Assembly: GCF_000262045.1 (NCBI RefSeq)
Contig: NZ_AJVF01000015.1
Coordinates: forward strand, 1 to 64,000
DNA length: 64,000 bases
Direction of reading: 5' to 3'
DNA from: Bacillus siamensis KCTC 13613
Lineage (GTDB): Bacteria; Bacillota; Bacilli; Bacillales; Bacillaceae
Shown here: positions 44,290-52,644 of the stretch, piece after piece
Numbering within the stretch: the first letter of the stretch is position 1
Layout of the letters: every line of letters starts with the position of its first letter
Notes under the pieces: model-generated
What the model saw: the letters and a program-made list of their open reading frames with translations, nothing else
Database searches by the model: none
What the model was told of the DNA's origin: nothing
Program-made: the position numbers and the translations under genes

Positions 44290-44320
44290 AAAAAGACCGG
44301 GTGTTTGAGACCCGGCCTTT
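44290..44320 (-). terminator. yocB terminator
   Basis: CCGGG/CCCGG extended hairpin with AGACC/GGTCT edges and a T run on the minus strand, just downstream of yocB. Confidence 0.7.
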
Positions 44321-44327
44321 CGTCATA

Positions 44328-45110
44328 TTATGCTTCCTTCAACAGTTCTTCTATCACCTTATGTTCGTTTTCATTCAACAGATTTTTTGGAATGACCCGA
44401 TCAATCGGTTTGTTCATATGCTGATCGAGAATATCGGCTGTTTCCTTATCTCCCGCGATTACGAGGCGCTCCCATTTATGTGATGCGGCCTTTTGATCAA
44501 GGTTTGAAGCCAATCGTTTATACAGCCTGTTTTGATTTTCTTCGACGTGGGCTTTGGCAGCATCTTCGGCCATTGATGCGGAGCTCTCGCTTACATCCTG
44601 CGGTTTCCAGGATTCATTGATGACGTCGTATTGATAATGCTCCACCCCTTCAATTTTTCCGAGTACGATTTCGATAATCTTCACTTCATTTTGCTGGGTG
44701 AGAATAAAAGCCGTGCTCGGATATTGTTCACGGAGAAGTTCCAATTGGTCAAGAACGGCCGTTTCTTCCCAATAAAACCGTGTTTCGACAGGCACCTGCA
44801 ACTCAATCGTCTCCCAGATACCGCTTTCTCCCGATGCAAAAAATACGAGACTTCGCGGCATTTCTTTACCGAGCCCATCGATATATTGATAGACACGTTC
44901 CATGATGCGGACGAGGGATTTTTCTTCTTTTGGATCACTGACAGACAGATACTCCTTTAATCTCCGAAAACCGGTTTTTAAAGCGATTTTCCACTCTCCC
45001 CCCTGCTGATCCGGATTTCTCATATCCGTATTTACATATAAGGAAAGCATTTTATCAGGAGATTCCGTCATTACGTACTTCAATTTGCCGATGAGTGATT
45101 CAATTGCCAT
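44328..45110 (-). CDS. yocB: Putative VLRF1/eRF1-type release-factor-like protein
   Basis: A 260-residue cytoplasmic protein starting at the second of two adjacent ATG codons behind AAAGGAGG. It opens with DKMLSLYVNTDMRNPDQQGGEWKIALKTGFRRLKEYL. It later has LVFFASGESGIWETIELQVPVETRFYWEETAVLDQLELL. It ends with a KWERLVIAGDKETADILDQHM segment, the layout of the bacterial VLRF1/Vms1 group related to eRF1. A role at stalled ribosomes is inferred only from that group. I do not see a GGQ motif. Confidence 0.75.
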   Translation of the reverse strand: MAIESLIGKLKYVMTESPDKMLSLYVNTDMRNPDQQGGEWKIALKTGFRRLKEYLSVSDPKEEKSLVRIMERVYQYIDGLGKEMPRSLVFFASGESGIWETIELQVPVETRFYWEETAVLDQLELLREQYPSTAFILTQQNEVKIIEIVLGKIEGVEHYQYDVINESWKPQDVSESSASMAEDAAKAHVEENQNRLYKRLASNLDQKAASHKWERLVIAGDKETADILDQHMNKPIDRVIPKNLLNENEHKVIEELLKEA

Positions 45111-45305
45111 CATAGATTCCTCCTTTTTCCGCTTCTCCCTGTTCCTTTCCCTATCCCGGCCTCCTTAAAAACGTCAATCTGCATATATACGGCAGACTTT
45201 TCTAAAAAAGTTTTTGCAAAACCCATTTACAAACCAAGACATCATTTACTACAATGGATACTTGTGTTTGACTATGACGTTTTACGCTGTGAAAGGAGTA
45301 TGATT

Positions 45306-45803
45306 TTGTTTACTGCAGAAGAAAGAGATCAGAAAGAGCTGGAAAAAGAGCTTCATAAGCTTGAATTTCAGATTTTCAGAATGCGGGAGAATCTGATAGA
45401 TGTATCAAAAGACGCGCGAGTGCTTGGTATTGATCAATCGAACAATGACGATTGGATCATTGTTTCCTCGATTGATGATGGCCAAACATGTAAGATTATG
45501 CTGACTGACTGTGAATCAGCCTACCGGGGAAGAGGATGTTTTTCACTGATTGCTTCCTATTATGAAAATGCCATTCATATCGGGGACATTAAAGGCCCGC
45601 CGAACCACGGCTACGGTTCGATCTGCATGAAATTTTTAAAACATATCGCCAGGGAGCAGAATATCCCGAAAGTGACGGGCGACATCGCTAAGCGTGATTG
45701 GGATCATGTCGACAGACTCGTTCATTTTTATGAAAAGCATCAATTTGATGTCTGGATTGACAAGGATACACAATCAGGCGGCATTAAATGGGTCGACCTG
45801 TAA
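45306..45803 (+). CDS. yocC: Uncharacterised protein YocC
   Basis: A 165-residue protein started here at the TTG at 45306, seven bases after AAAGGAG; an ATG two codons upstream is too near the ribosome site. It begins with a coiled-coil helix (ERDQKELEKELHKLEFQIFRMRENL). It continues as a mixed alpha/beta domain with ILLTDCESAYRGRG-like, HIGDIKGPPNHGYGSICMKFLKHIAREQN and VDRLVHFYEKHQF elements that look like the core of an acetyltransferase (GNAT) fold. Enzyme activity is inference. Position between yocB and yocD matches yocC. Confidence 0.8.
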   Translation: MFTAEERDQKELEKELHKLEFQIFRMRENLIDVSKDARVLGIDQSNNDDWIIVSSIDDGQTCKIMLTDCESAYRGRGCFSLIASYYENAIHIGDIKGPPNHGYGSICMKFLKHIAREQNIPKVTGDIAKRDWDHVDRLVHFYEKHQFDVWIDKDTQSGGIKWVDL

Positions 45804-45816
45804 AAAAGTGATATAA

Positions 45817-45867
45817 AAACCCCCTTTTCTATGGTGTAATAGATAAAACCATATAAGGAGGGGTTTT
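45817..45867 (+). terminator. yocC terminator overlapping the yocD ribosome site
   Basis: AAAACCCC ... TATGG pairs with CCATA ... GGGGTTTT, followed by eight T. The 3' arm contains AAGGAGGGG, the ribosome site of yocD, so folding would both end yocC transcription and mask yocD translation. Confidence 0.7.
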
Positions 45868-45869
45868 TT

Positions 45870-46846
45870 TTGTATCCGGAAAAATTGAAAAAAGGTGACG
45901 GCATTCGTATTGTTTCTCCGGCAACGAGCATGTCCGTTATGACAGATGAAAATATAAATGCCGCGAAGACAAAATTGGAGGAGCTGGGTTTTTGTGTCTC
46001 TTTTTCAGAGCATTCGAAAGAAATAAATGAATTTGATTCATCATCCATTGAATCGCGTGTCCGGGATCTGCACGAAGCTTTCGCTGATCCTGACATCAAA
46101 GCGATTTTGACGACACTCGGCGGGTTCCAATCAAATCAGCTGCTCCGTTATCTTGATTATGAAACATCAAGCGGCACCCGAAAATCCTTTGCGGCTATTC
46201 AGATATTACCGCCCTTGGCCATGCCATTTATCAAAAAACCGGGCTTGTCACATATTCCGGCCCCCATTTTTCTTCATTCGCCATGAAAAAAGGATTGGAC
46301 TATACGATTGACTCTTTCTTAGCCTGCTGCGCTTCTGATAAGCCGTATGAAGTAAAGCCTTCGGCCGAGTGGAGTGATGATAAATGGTATATGAACCAGG
46401 AGGACAGACGTTTTTATCCGAATCCAGGTCCGCTCGTTATTCAACCCGGTTATGCGGAAGGAACACTGATCGGAGGAAACCTCTGCACCCTGAATCTTCT
46501 GCAAGGCACGGAATACTTTCCGGAGATGGAACAAGTGATTCTGTTTATAGAAGATGATCATATGTCTGACATTCATATGTTTGATCGGGATTTGCAGTCA
46601 CTCATTCATCTTCCCGCTTTTTCAGCCGTGAAAGGAATTGTCATCGGACGGTTCCAGCATGCTTCAAATGTGTCTAAGGAGGCTCTGCGTGCCGTCATCC
46701 GTACAAAAGAAGAACTGTCATCCATGCCTGTTATCGCAAATGCTGATTTCGGCCATACCTCCCCTTTGATGACATTCCCGATCGGAGGAACATGCAGGAT
46801 AGAAGCCGGCGCAGAAGGCGGACGGATATGGATCGACCGGCATTAA
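45870..46846 (+). pseudogene. yocD: LD-carboxypeptidase (S66 family), frameshifted
   Basis: Two frames together give one full-length muramoyltetrapeptide LD-carboxypeptidase of about 325 residues. The first frame (TTG at 45870) reads YPEKLKKGDGIRIVSPATS to RYLDYE near 46163 and then loses the family pattern before its stop at 46286. The second frame continues from about 46164 as NIKRHPKILCGYSDITALGHAIYQKTGLVTYSG and runs to 46846. CGYSDIT holds the catalytic Ser. Restoring one A in GAAAC at about 46161-46165 joins them. The enzyme would trim tetrapeptides of recycled murein. As read, the gene is inactive unless the base is a sequencing error. Confidence 0.9.
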
Positions 46847-46849
46847 CAC

Positions 46850-46879
46850 AAAAAGACGGGAAAACAGCCCCGTCTTTTA
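46850..46879. terminator. Bidirectional terminator
   Basis: AAAGACGGG/CCCGTCTTT hairpin between yocD and the next convergent gene. Confidence 0.8.
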
Positions 46880-47281
46880 TTATTTCGGTGTCTTATGCCG
46901 CGGCGTTCGCGGAGCGATCATAATTCGTCCGCCAGCCGCTGACGTCACCCATACGGAAGCTCCTTCATAAAAATGGCTGATCTCTTCATTATATACGGCG
47001 TGTGTCAGTTCACGTTTATCATGCGTTCCGTCTTGGTTTTTTACGTTTAAAATAAGTACAAGCTCGTGTCTGCCATTATTCATTACGCCGGTATGTCTCA
47101 CCTTTTCAATAACGGCTGGCCTTCCTCTCCCTCTGTCAAGCGCCTGAAACAGCCTGACAGCAGGCATAGACAGTCCGATAACGAGCACAATGGCGCAAGC
47201 GGTGCATATTCCTGCTTGAAATATCGGTGATTCTGTGAAGGCATTCCACAAACATATAAATTCCGGCTCCATCAGATTCAT
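46880..47281 (-). CDS. Membrane-anchored protein of unknown function
   Basis: A 133-residue protein. One membrane helix (FQAGICTACAIVLVIGLSM, about residues 21-40) is followed by a beta-rich soluble part with RHELVLILNVKNQDGT, HFYEGASVWVTSAAGGRIMIAPRTP. The ribosome site AAGGGATGT is just upstream of the ATG. It occupies the place where des-desK-desR stands in B. subtilis. I do not recognise the family. Confidence 0.65.
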   Translation of the reverse strand: MNLMEPEFICLWNAFTESPIFQAGICTACAIVLVIGLSMPAVRLFQALDRGRGRPAVIEKVRHTGVMNNGRHELVLILNVKNQDGTHDKRELTHAVYNEEISHFYEGASVWVTSAAGGRIMIAPRTPRHKTPK

Positions 47282-47382
47282 ACATCCCTTCAGATTCCGT
47301 TTTCACATCCATTCCTTATTATATTAGAGAAACGCTTTTTCTTTTTCAGCATATAACGATTATACACAGACAAAAAAGGGAA

Positions 47383-47419
47383 GAAAAAAAGAACACAAAG
47401 CATTTCGCCTTGTGTTCTT
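47383..47419 (-). terminator. yocH terminator
   Basis: GAACACAAGGC/GCTTTGTGTTC hairpin with a T run on the minus strand after yocH. Confidence 0.85.
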
Positions 47420-47434
47420 CATCTCTATATGAAA

Positions 47435-48301
47435 CTAGTCTAACACTTTAACATTTACTGTTCTGACGCCCCAGTTGTTAGCGTCACTTTTCTTTGCAAC
47501 AAATACGTCAATTTTATTTCCTTTAATTGCGCCGCCTGTATCTGCTGCTGTTGCCACTCCGTAACCTTCAACATAAACCTTGGAGCCAAGCGGAATGACA
47601 CTAGGGTCTACCGCGATGACTTTTGCATCAGGGTTTTTGTTTAGGTCAACACCGGTTGCCGTTACACCGGAAATGCCGCCGTCGTTAGCGGAGTAAGCAG
47701 TTGCAGTCATTGTCAGCTGCTTTTTAGGCTCTTGTTGGTTTGTATTTGATTGAACAGGCTGCTGTTTTGCTTCGACAGCCTTCACTTCTTGTTTAGGTTG
47801 TTGTTCTTGAACAGGTTCTTGTTTAGGCTGCTCTTTTTGGACAGCTTCTTGTTTCGGCTGTTCTGTCTCGGCAGCTGGTTTTTGTTCAGGTTGCGGCTGG
47901 CTGGCTTGAGCCGGCTGTGCAGCCTGCGCCTGACCTTTCACCTTTAATGTTGTGCCTGCGTAAATGATATCTGATTGCAAGTTATTCAAGCTTTTCAGAT
48001 TACCGACTGATGTTCCGAATTTCTGAGCAATTTTCCAGAGGCTGTCGCCCTGCTTCACTGTGTACTGCCCAGATGTGGTTGTTTCTACTGAAGAAATAGT
48101 CAGTTTCTCTCCTTCAATGATTAAATCAGAAGATAACTGATTCCATTCTTTTAAGTCCTTTAGGTTCACTCCGTTTTTTTGCGAGATCCCCCAGAGCGTG
48201 TCACCCTTTTGCACCGTGATTTCTTTAGCAGAAGCGTGAGCTCCGAATGCAGTTGTTGAAATTGCTGCAACTGCGACAAAGGACATAATCGTCTTCTTCA
48301 T
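47435..48301 (-). CDS. yocH: Secreted LysM/3D-domain cell-wall protein
   Basis: A 288-residue exported muralytic enzyme. The signal peptide ends near AHASA, and two LysM repeats follow (KEITVQKGDTLWGISQKNGVNLKDLKEWNQL and QYTVKQGDSLWKIAQKFGTSVGNLKSLNNL). A long Gln/Pro/Glu-rich linker of about 80 residues comes next, then a 3D domain with ATGVDLNKNPDAKVIAVDPSVIPLGSKVYVEGYG and AADTGGAIKGNKIDVF, named for its Asp residues. The ATG at 48301 follows GGGAGG. A WalR box lies upstream, consistent with its known membership in the WalR regulon. Confidence 0.93.
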   Translation of the reverse strand: MKKTIMSFVAVAAISTTAFGAHASAKEITVQKGDTLWGISQKNGVNLKDLKEWNQLSSDLIIEGEKLTISSVETTTSGQYTVKQGDSLWKIAQKFGTSVGNLKSLNNLQSDIIYAGTTLKVKGQAQAAQPAQASQPQPEQKPAAETEQPKQEAVQKEQPKQEPVQEQQPKQEVKAVEAKQQPVQSNTNQQEPKKQLTMTATAYSANDGGISGVTATGVDLNKNPDAKVIAVDPSVIPLGSKVYVEGYGVATAADTGGAIKGNKIDVFVAKKSDANNWGVRTVNVKVLD

Positions 48302-48397
48302 AAGTAAATCCTCCCTTGTTAGCTTTTTATTGGCGGCTAACAGGTGATATCGTAACATATGAAAATGTCAGTTCAATAACAAAACGATTTGAATTAG

Positions 48398-48414
48398 ATT
48401 ACAGTTCCTTTACA
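48398..48414 (-). promoter_or_regulatory. WalR box upstream of yocH
   Basis: TGTAAA-GGAAC-TGTAAT on the minus strand fits TGTWAH-N5-TGTWAH exactly, about 100 bases upstream of the yocH start and just above a likely promoter (TTGAAC, TACGAT). Confidence 0.85.
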
Positions 48415-48536
48415 TGAAACATTTCTCTCACTTGGTAAGTCTTGCTGAAACCTTGATACAGCAAGGGTTTTCAAGCTTCTGATTTTTCCGGCGCAGATGA
48501 AAAACACAATGTGCAAATTTCTATAAAAACTTTTTT

Positions 48537-50315
48537 TCACTCTGTTTCTCTTACATAATTTCGGATTTCTTCTAAAAAAAGTGCTCCGTATTTCAATCGT
48601 TTTTGTTCCCCTACCCCCTTTACGGAAAGAAGATCATGATCCGTTTTCGGGAGTTTCGCCGACATTTCTTTTAACGTCTGATCCGAGAACACGACAAATG
48701 GAGGCACGCCCTGTTCCGCTGCGATCTCTTTGCGGAGACGCCGGAGAATCTCAAATAATTCATCATTTTCGGTGACGGCGGCGGCCTGTAAGGCTTCTTT
48801 TCTCTCGACTGCGCGTTTTCCAAGCAGAACGTCCCTGCCTTTTTGGGTGACCATAAGCGTCGGAAAAGTCCCGTCTGCCATTCTGATGTATTCATCTGAA
48901 ATAAGGAATTCGATAAAATCACTGATTTCCGCTGCGGTTTGATGCTTCATAATGCCGTAAGTGGACAGGCTGCTGAAGCCGTTTTCCAGCACTTTTTTAT
49001 TTTTCGACCCGCTAAGCACTTGCGCCACCATCGTTTTTCCGAAACGCTCATTCATTCTGATGATGCATGACAATACCATCTGCGCTTCTTTAGTGACGTC
49101 ATGCGCGCTTCTTGTATCAGTGCAATTGCCGCATGCTCCGCAAGCTTCCGCCTCATTCTCGCCGAAATATTTCAGAATAAACCGCTGCAGGCAATCTTCG
49201 GTATGACAGTAATCCACCATCTGCCTCAGTTTTTTGAGATCCTGCTTTTGTTTTTCTTCTCCGGCAGCCGATTGATCTATCAAAAAACGCTGCACCATAA
49301 TATCCTGCGGCGAAAACAAGAGCACGCACTCGCTATTGAGGCCGTCGCGTCCGGCTCGCCCGGCTTCCTGGTAATAGCTCTCCATATCCTTCGGAATCTG
49401 CGCGTGCAGAACGAATCTGATGTTGCTCTTATCGATTCCCATTCCAAAAGCGGACGTAGCAACCATCACTTGTATCTGATCGTTAAGAAACCGCTCCTGC
49501 TGATCTTTTCTGTCATCATCCGCCAATCCGCCGTGATAACGGCCGGCATTGATGCCGCTGCGTTTTAATTTCTCATATAAACGGTCCGTTTCTTTTCTTG
49601 TTGCTGTATAAATAATGCCGGCTTCGTGTTTATTTCTTTCCAGGTACTGCTCGATAAAACGGTCTTTGTTTTCGCCCTTTACGACTTTGAATGTTAAATT
49701 CTCTCTGGCAAAACCGGTATACACAGTTTGTTCTTTATTGATGTGAAGCTGCTTGCAGATATCATCATGAACCTCAGGCGTAGCCGTCGCCGTTAATGCG
49801 ATGATGACGGGCGGCTCTTTTAATTCATTAAAAAGGATTTCGATATTCCGGTAACTCGGCCTGAAATCATGCCCCCATTGCGATATACAGTGAGCTTCGT
49901 CAATGGCGACAAGAGGAACCGTAATATTCTGCAGGATGTGAATGAATTCAGGAGAAGTCAAACGCTCCGGCGTGATGTAAAAGAGCCGGTAAGCCCCTTC
50001 CTTCAAACCGGTCAGGCGCTCATGAATGTCACGGCTTGTCTGAGTGCTGTTAATATAAGCTGCCGCGATACCCGCTTCTTCAAGCGCGTCGACTTGGTCT
50101 TTCATTAAGGAAATAAGAGGGGAAATAACGATTGTGGTTCCTTCAAACAGCAGTGCGGGAATCTGATAGCAGATTGATTTTCCGCCCCCCGTCGGCATAA
50201 TGCAGACCGTGTTTGTTCTCTCCTCTGCAACTGATTGTATCGCCTGTTTTTGCCCCGCGCGAAGGCTGTCGTAGCCAAAATAATGCGCCAGAAGGGATTC
50301 GGCTTTATCCAGCAT
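48537..50315 (-). CDS. recQ: ATP-dependent DNA helicase RecQ
   Basis: A 592-residue 3'-5' helicase (older name yocI). It shows Walker A CIMPTGGGKSICYQ, the DEAH box AIDEAHCISQWGHDFRPSY, motif VI YYQEAGRAGRDG, the zinc-binding CHTEDCLQ ... ACGACGNC, a winged helix and a C-terminal HRDC domain ending near LKYGALFLEEIRNY. It acts in recombination and restart at damaged forks. No strong terminator is evident downstream. The 6S-2 RNA gene lies immediately upstream on the same strand. Confidence 0.96.
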   Translation of the reverse strand: MLDKAESLLAHYFGYDSLRAGQKQAIQSVAEERTNTVCIMPTGGGKSICYQIPALLFEGTTIVISPLISLMKDQVDALEEAGIAAAYINSTQTSRDIHERLTGLKEGAYRLFYITPERLTSPEFIHILQNITVPLVAIDEAHCISQWGHDFRPSYRNIEILFNELKEPPVIIALTATATPEVHDDICKQLHINKEQTVYTGFARENLTFKVVKGENKDRFIEQYLERNKHEAGIIYTATRKETDRLYEKLKRSGINAGRYHGGLADDDRKDQQERFLNDQIQVMVATSAFGMGIDKSNIRFVLHAQIPKDMESYYQEAGRAGRDGLNSECVLLFSPQDIMVQRFLIDQSAAGEEKQKQDLKKLRQMVDYCHTEDCLQRFILKYFGENEAEACGACGNCTDTRSAHDVTKEAQMVLSCIIRMNERFGKTMVAQVLSGSKNKKVLENGFSSLSTYGIMKHQTAAEISDFIEFLISDEYIRMADGTFPTLMVTQKGRDVLLGKRAVERKEALQAAAVTENDELFEILRRLRKEIAAEQGVPPFVVFSDQTLKEMSAKLPKTDHDLLSVKGVGEQKRLKYGALFLEEIRNYVRETE

Positions 50316-50390
50316 ATGTCGTAAAACCTCACTTTGTCTTTGATTCTTTTATTTTATCATACTGATAAAGTACGCTGCTCAAGGTCAAAA

Positions 50391-50602
50391 TAAAAAGCCA
50401 TCTCCGCAAGGGAAATGGCTTTCGCTACGTATGCCGTACGCAAGTAAGAAAGTTTTAAACCACCACTCCTCAAAGTGGGTGTTTGCAGAAGCGTTCCTGT
50501 CGTCCTCTGCAATGGAGGCATGACATTCCAGCTTCGATATAAAACTCCCTATTACAGCTTAAAGGTTAAAACTTAATTAACAATACGAACAATGTAGCTT
50601 CT
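50391..50602 (-). ncRNA. bsrB: 6S-2 RNA
   Basis: The interval between recQ and the azoreductase gene is where 6S-2 RNA lies in B. subtilis. The promoter is TTGCCA (50631-50636), 17 bases, TAGGAT (50608-50613). About 200 bases later comes the terminator AAAGCCATTTCCC/GGAGATGGCTTT plus T run (50391-50421). The minus-strand transcript has long complementary halves with an unpaired centre, for example the GCAGAGGACGACAGGAACGCTTCTGC arm, as expected for a structure that mimics an open promoter and traps SigA RNA polymerase. Confidence 0.85.
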
Positions 50603-50782
50603 CTTATATCCTACACCATCAGTCGTATTTTGGCAAGGGGGTTAATTCTTTTACAGAAAACCTTTTTTCTGTGCAAAAAATGCTTTTTTCTCCATAAAAG
50701 TTGTTTTTTCGACAAAATATCAATATATCAATATAAGATTGCTGCGAAAGCTGTCACCAGTTTCTTCTATATATAATAGAAA

Positions 50783-50820
50783 AAACTCTCACACCCTAAA
50801 GGGGTGTGAGAGTTTTCGGC
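50783..50820 (-). terminator. Azoreductase gene terminator
   Basis: AACTCTCACACCC/GGGTGTGAGAGTT perfect stem with a T run on the minus strand. Confidence 0.9.
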
Positions 50821-50827
50821 AATTAGA

Positions 50828-51454
50828 TTAGAATTTTGCAGCCAGATCTTTCGCTTCTTGCAATCCTTTTTCAACGATCGCTTGAGCATTATCAGGCGCA
50901 GCATTATGGCCTTCAACGACAACAGTGTGAAGATCTTGAACTCCCCAGAAGCCGAGAACAGTTTTCATGAAGTTTAATGACATTTCAAGAGATGCCATCG
51001 GTCCTTCAGAATATACGCCGCCGCGTGCGTTTAAGAGCGCTACTTTTTTATCTCCCATCAGACCTTTAGGGCCTTCAGGCGTGTATGTGAAAGTAACCCC
51101 TGCGCGAGACAGGTAATCAACATAAGTATGAAGCACAGCAGGCACTGTGAAGTTCCAAAGCGGGAATGCAAACACGACTTTGTCAGCTTTGACAAATTGG
51201 TTTAAGTAAATGTCAGCTGTTGACGCTTGTTTTTTCTCTTCGTCTGTCATTTCAATTCCTTTTGAAGCTTTGAATGTTCCGTTAATCATATCTCTTCCGA
51301 GGTAAGGAAGGTTTTCTTTATGAAGATCAAGTTCAATTACTTCATCATTCGGATTGTTTTCTTTATAAGCAGCGAGAAACGCTTCATATAATTTTACTGA
51401 TACGCCTTCTTCAGCCGTACGGTCACTTGATTTTACAAATAATACTTGAGACAT
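50828..51454 (-). CDS. azoR1: FMN-dependent NADH:azo/quinone reductase
   Basis: A 208-residue flavodoxin-fold enzyme (older name yocJ). The N-terminal VLFVKSSDRTAEEGVSVKLYEAF phosphate-binding loop is clear. Other family elements are FAFPLWNFTVPAVLHTYVDYLSRAGVTFTYTPEGPKGLM and LLNARGGVYSEGPMASLEM. It reduces azo dyes and quinones by two electrons, mainly protecting against thiol-reactive quinones. The gene is transcribed alone, with its own terminator. Confidence 0.93.
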   Translation of the reverse strand: MSQVLFVKSSDRTAEEGVSVKLYEAFLAAYKENNPNDEVIELDLHKENLPYLGRDMINGTFKASKGIEMTDEEKKQASTADIYLNQFVKADKVVFAFPLWNFTVPAVLHTYVDYLSRAGVTFTYTPEGPKGLMGDKKVALLNARGGVYSEGPMASLEMSLNFMKTVLGFWGVQDLHTVVVEGHNAAPDNAQAIVEKGLQEAKDLAAKF

Positions 51455-51563
51455 TCTAAATTCCTCCCGGTAATCTTTTAATATTCACTTACAAATAGTA
51501 TGTTACTTTCTTTTTTATATAAAGTCAACGTTTTTATTTCGATTCTGAGATTTTTTTATGGAA

Positions 51564-51596
51564 TAAAAAAACAGGTACATGTGAATGTACCTGCTG
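51564..51596 (-). terminator. yocK terminator
   Basis: CAGGTACATT/ATGTACCTG hairpin with seven T on the minus strand after the yocK stop codon. Confidence 0.85.
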
Positions 51597-51599
51597 ATA

Positions 51600-52091
51600 T
51601 TATTGTGAATCCTGCTCGCGATCCAGAATTTCGTAAGTTTGTGAGTTTTTTTGATCAACGGTTTCTTTATTTGAGAGGTCTTTCACCTGCTCATGAAATT
51701 CCCTTTCATATGAAGGGGCGTCTGTTTTCACATCCCCCTCTGCTTCCCGTTGCGCATCAACGGTCATTCTGGCGTACGGAACGGCTTCAAGCCTTTCATA
51801 AGGGATTTCTTTTCCCGTTTTTTCGCATATTCCGTATGTTCCTTTATCCATCCGCTCAAGCGCGGCATTCACCTCATCTAAAAGATTCTGATCGACTTCA
51901 TCCAAAGTTTGGTTCGTAACCCTGTCCAAATAAATGCTTCCGTGATCAGCTAAGTGATTATCTACTCCGTTTGACAGTTCTCCCGTGTCTTCCCTCATTG
52001 AATGTTTTTCTTTTGATTCTCCTTGAAGACCGTCCTTTAAATCGATTAATTTATGATAAAGGCTGTCCCGCTGTTCTTTTGATAATGACAT
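51600..52091 (-). CDS. yocK: DksA/TraR-like zinc-finger-family protein, possible general stress protein
   Basis: A 163-residue protein with the DksA/TraR arrangement. An N-terminal coiled coil (SLSKEQRDSLYHKLIDLKDGL) and a helical segment DQNLLDEVNAALERMDKGTYGICEKTGKEIPYERLEAVPYARMTVDAQR precede the tail. The zinc-finger region keeps one Cys (GICEKTG) but lacks the full Cys4 set, so it probably does not bind zinc. The ATG at 52091 follows AAGGAG by nine bases. Confidence 0.87.
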   Translation of the reverse strand: MSLSKEQRDSLYHKLIDLKDGLQGESKEKHSMREDTGELSNGVDNHLADHGSIYLDRVTNQTLDEVDQNLLDEVNAALERMDKGTYGICEKTGKEIPYERLEAVPYARMTVDAQREAEGDVKTDAPSYEREFHEQVKDLSNKETVDQKNSQTYEILDREQDSQ

Positions 52092-52174
52092 ATTCAGCAT
52101 CTCCTTTTTCGTCTGTATTCCTGCTGCTCTCAGTTATTACATACCCTCGAAAAAGGCGGCTGAAACAATGGGTC

Positions 52175-52555
52175 TCAATGTGTTCTCCCCCTGATGTTGA
52201 CACTCGGTGTCTGCTGTTTTGTCTGTCTTTTTTCTTTCACAGAATCATTATCCTGGTTGTCCCTAAATTCTTCAGCGCCGGCTTTTTTAAGCTGGTGCTC
52301 CGGCGTATGGTATGTGGCGCCGATATTCAGCACACCGCTCATCTCTGTTATACTCAGCTTTTCAAAGTCAATGTTGTATTCCACTTTGTCCACTTTGACG
52401 CTCTCGATATGGACATACGTTTTTTCCCCTTCAACCGTTTGCGGTTCAGAATGACATTTATTCTGCAGCTCATCAAGCTGCTGTTCCACTTTCTGAAGCC
52501 TGTCTAATTCTTCTTCACATACTTTTTTGAAAAGCTCTTTCATTATTTTTTTCAA
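52175..52555 (-). CDS. yocL: GerPC-like spore protein
   Basis: A 126-residue protein starting at a TTG (52555) or the ATG at 52543. The first 40 residues form a coiled coil (EEELDRLQKVEQQLDELQNKC). Then VHIESVKVDKVEYNIDFEKLSITEMSGVLNIGATYH closely resembles the core pattern of spore germination protein GerPC (KIEYxxDQLKxExLSGTLNIG). A polar tail follows. It lies next to other GerP-like genes on the opposite strand. Probably made in the mother cell and placed in the spore coat; this is inference from the family. Confidence 0.75.
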   Translation of the reverse strand: MKKIMKELFKKVCEEELDRLQKVEQQLDELQNKCHSEPQTVEGEKTYVHIESVKVDKVEYNIDFEKLSITEMSGVLNIGATYHTPEHQLKKAGAEEFRDNQDNDSVKEKRQTKQQTPSVNIRGRTH

Positions 52556-52644
52556 AGAAAATCACTTCTTTCCCCGTCACTCTTGGAAAGTTCTAGGCGT
52601 CCCGTATTGCGAATATATAAACATGGTATACAAAAAGGAGGTGA

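Noticed and set aside
47750-47947. Leucine/phenylalanine-rich frame opposite the yocH linker
   Set aside because: Mirror image of the Gln/Pro/Glu repeat linker; composition artefact, not a gene.
48437-48468. CTTGCTG/CAGCAAG hairpin between recQ and yocH as recQ terminator
   Set aside because: It could be a weak terminator, but the T run is short and interrupted on the relevant strand, so I left it out.
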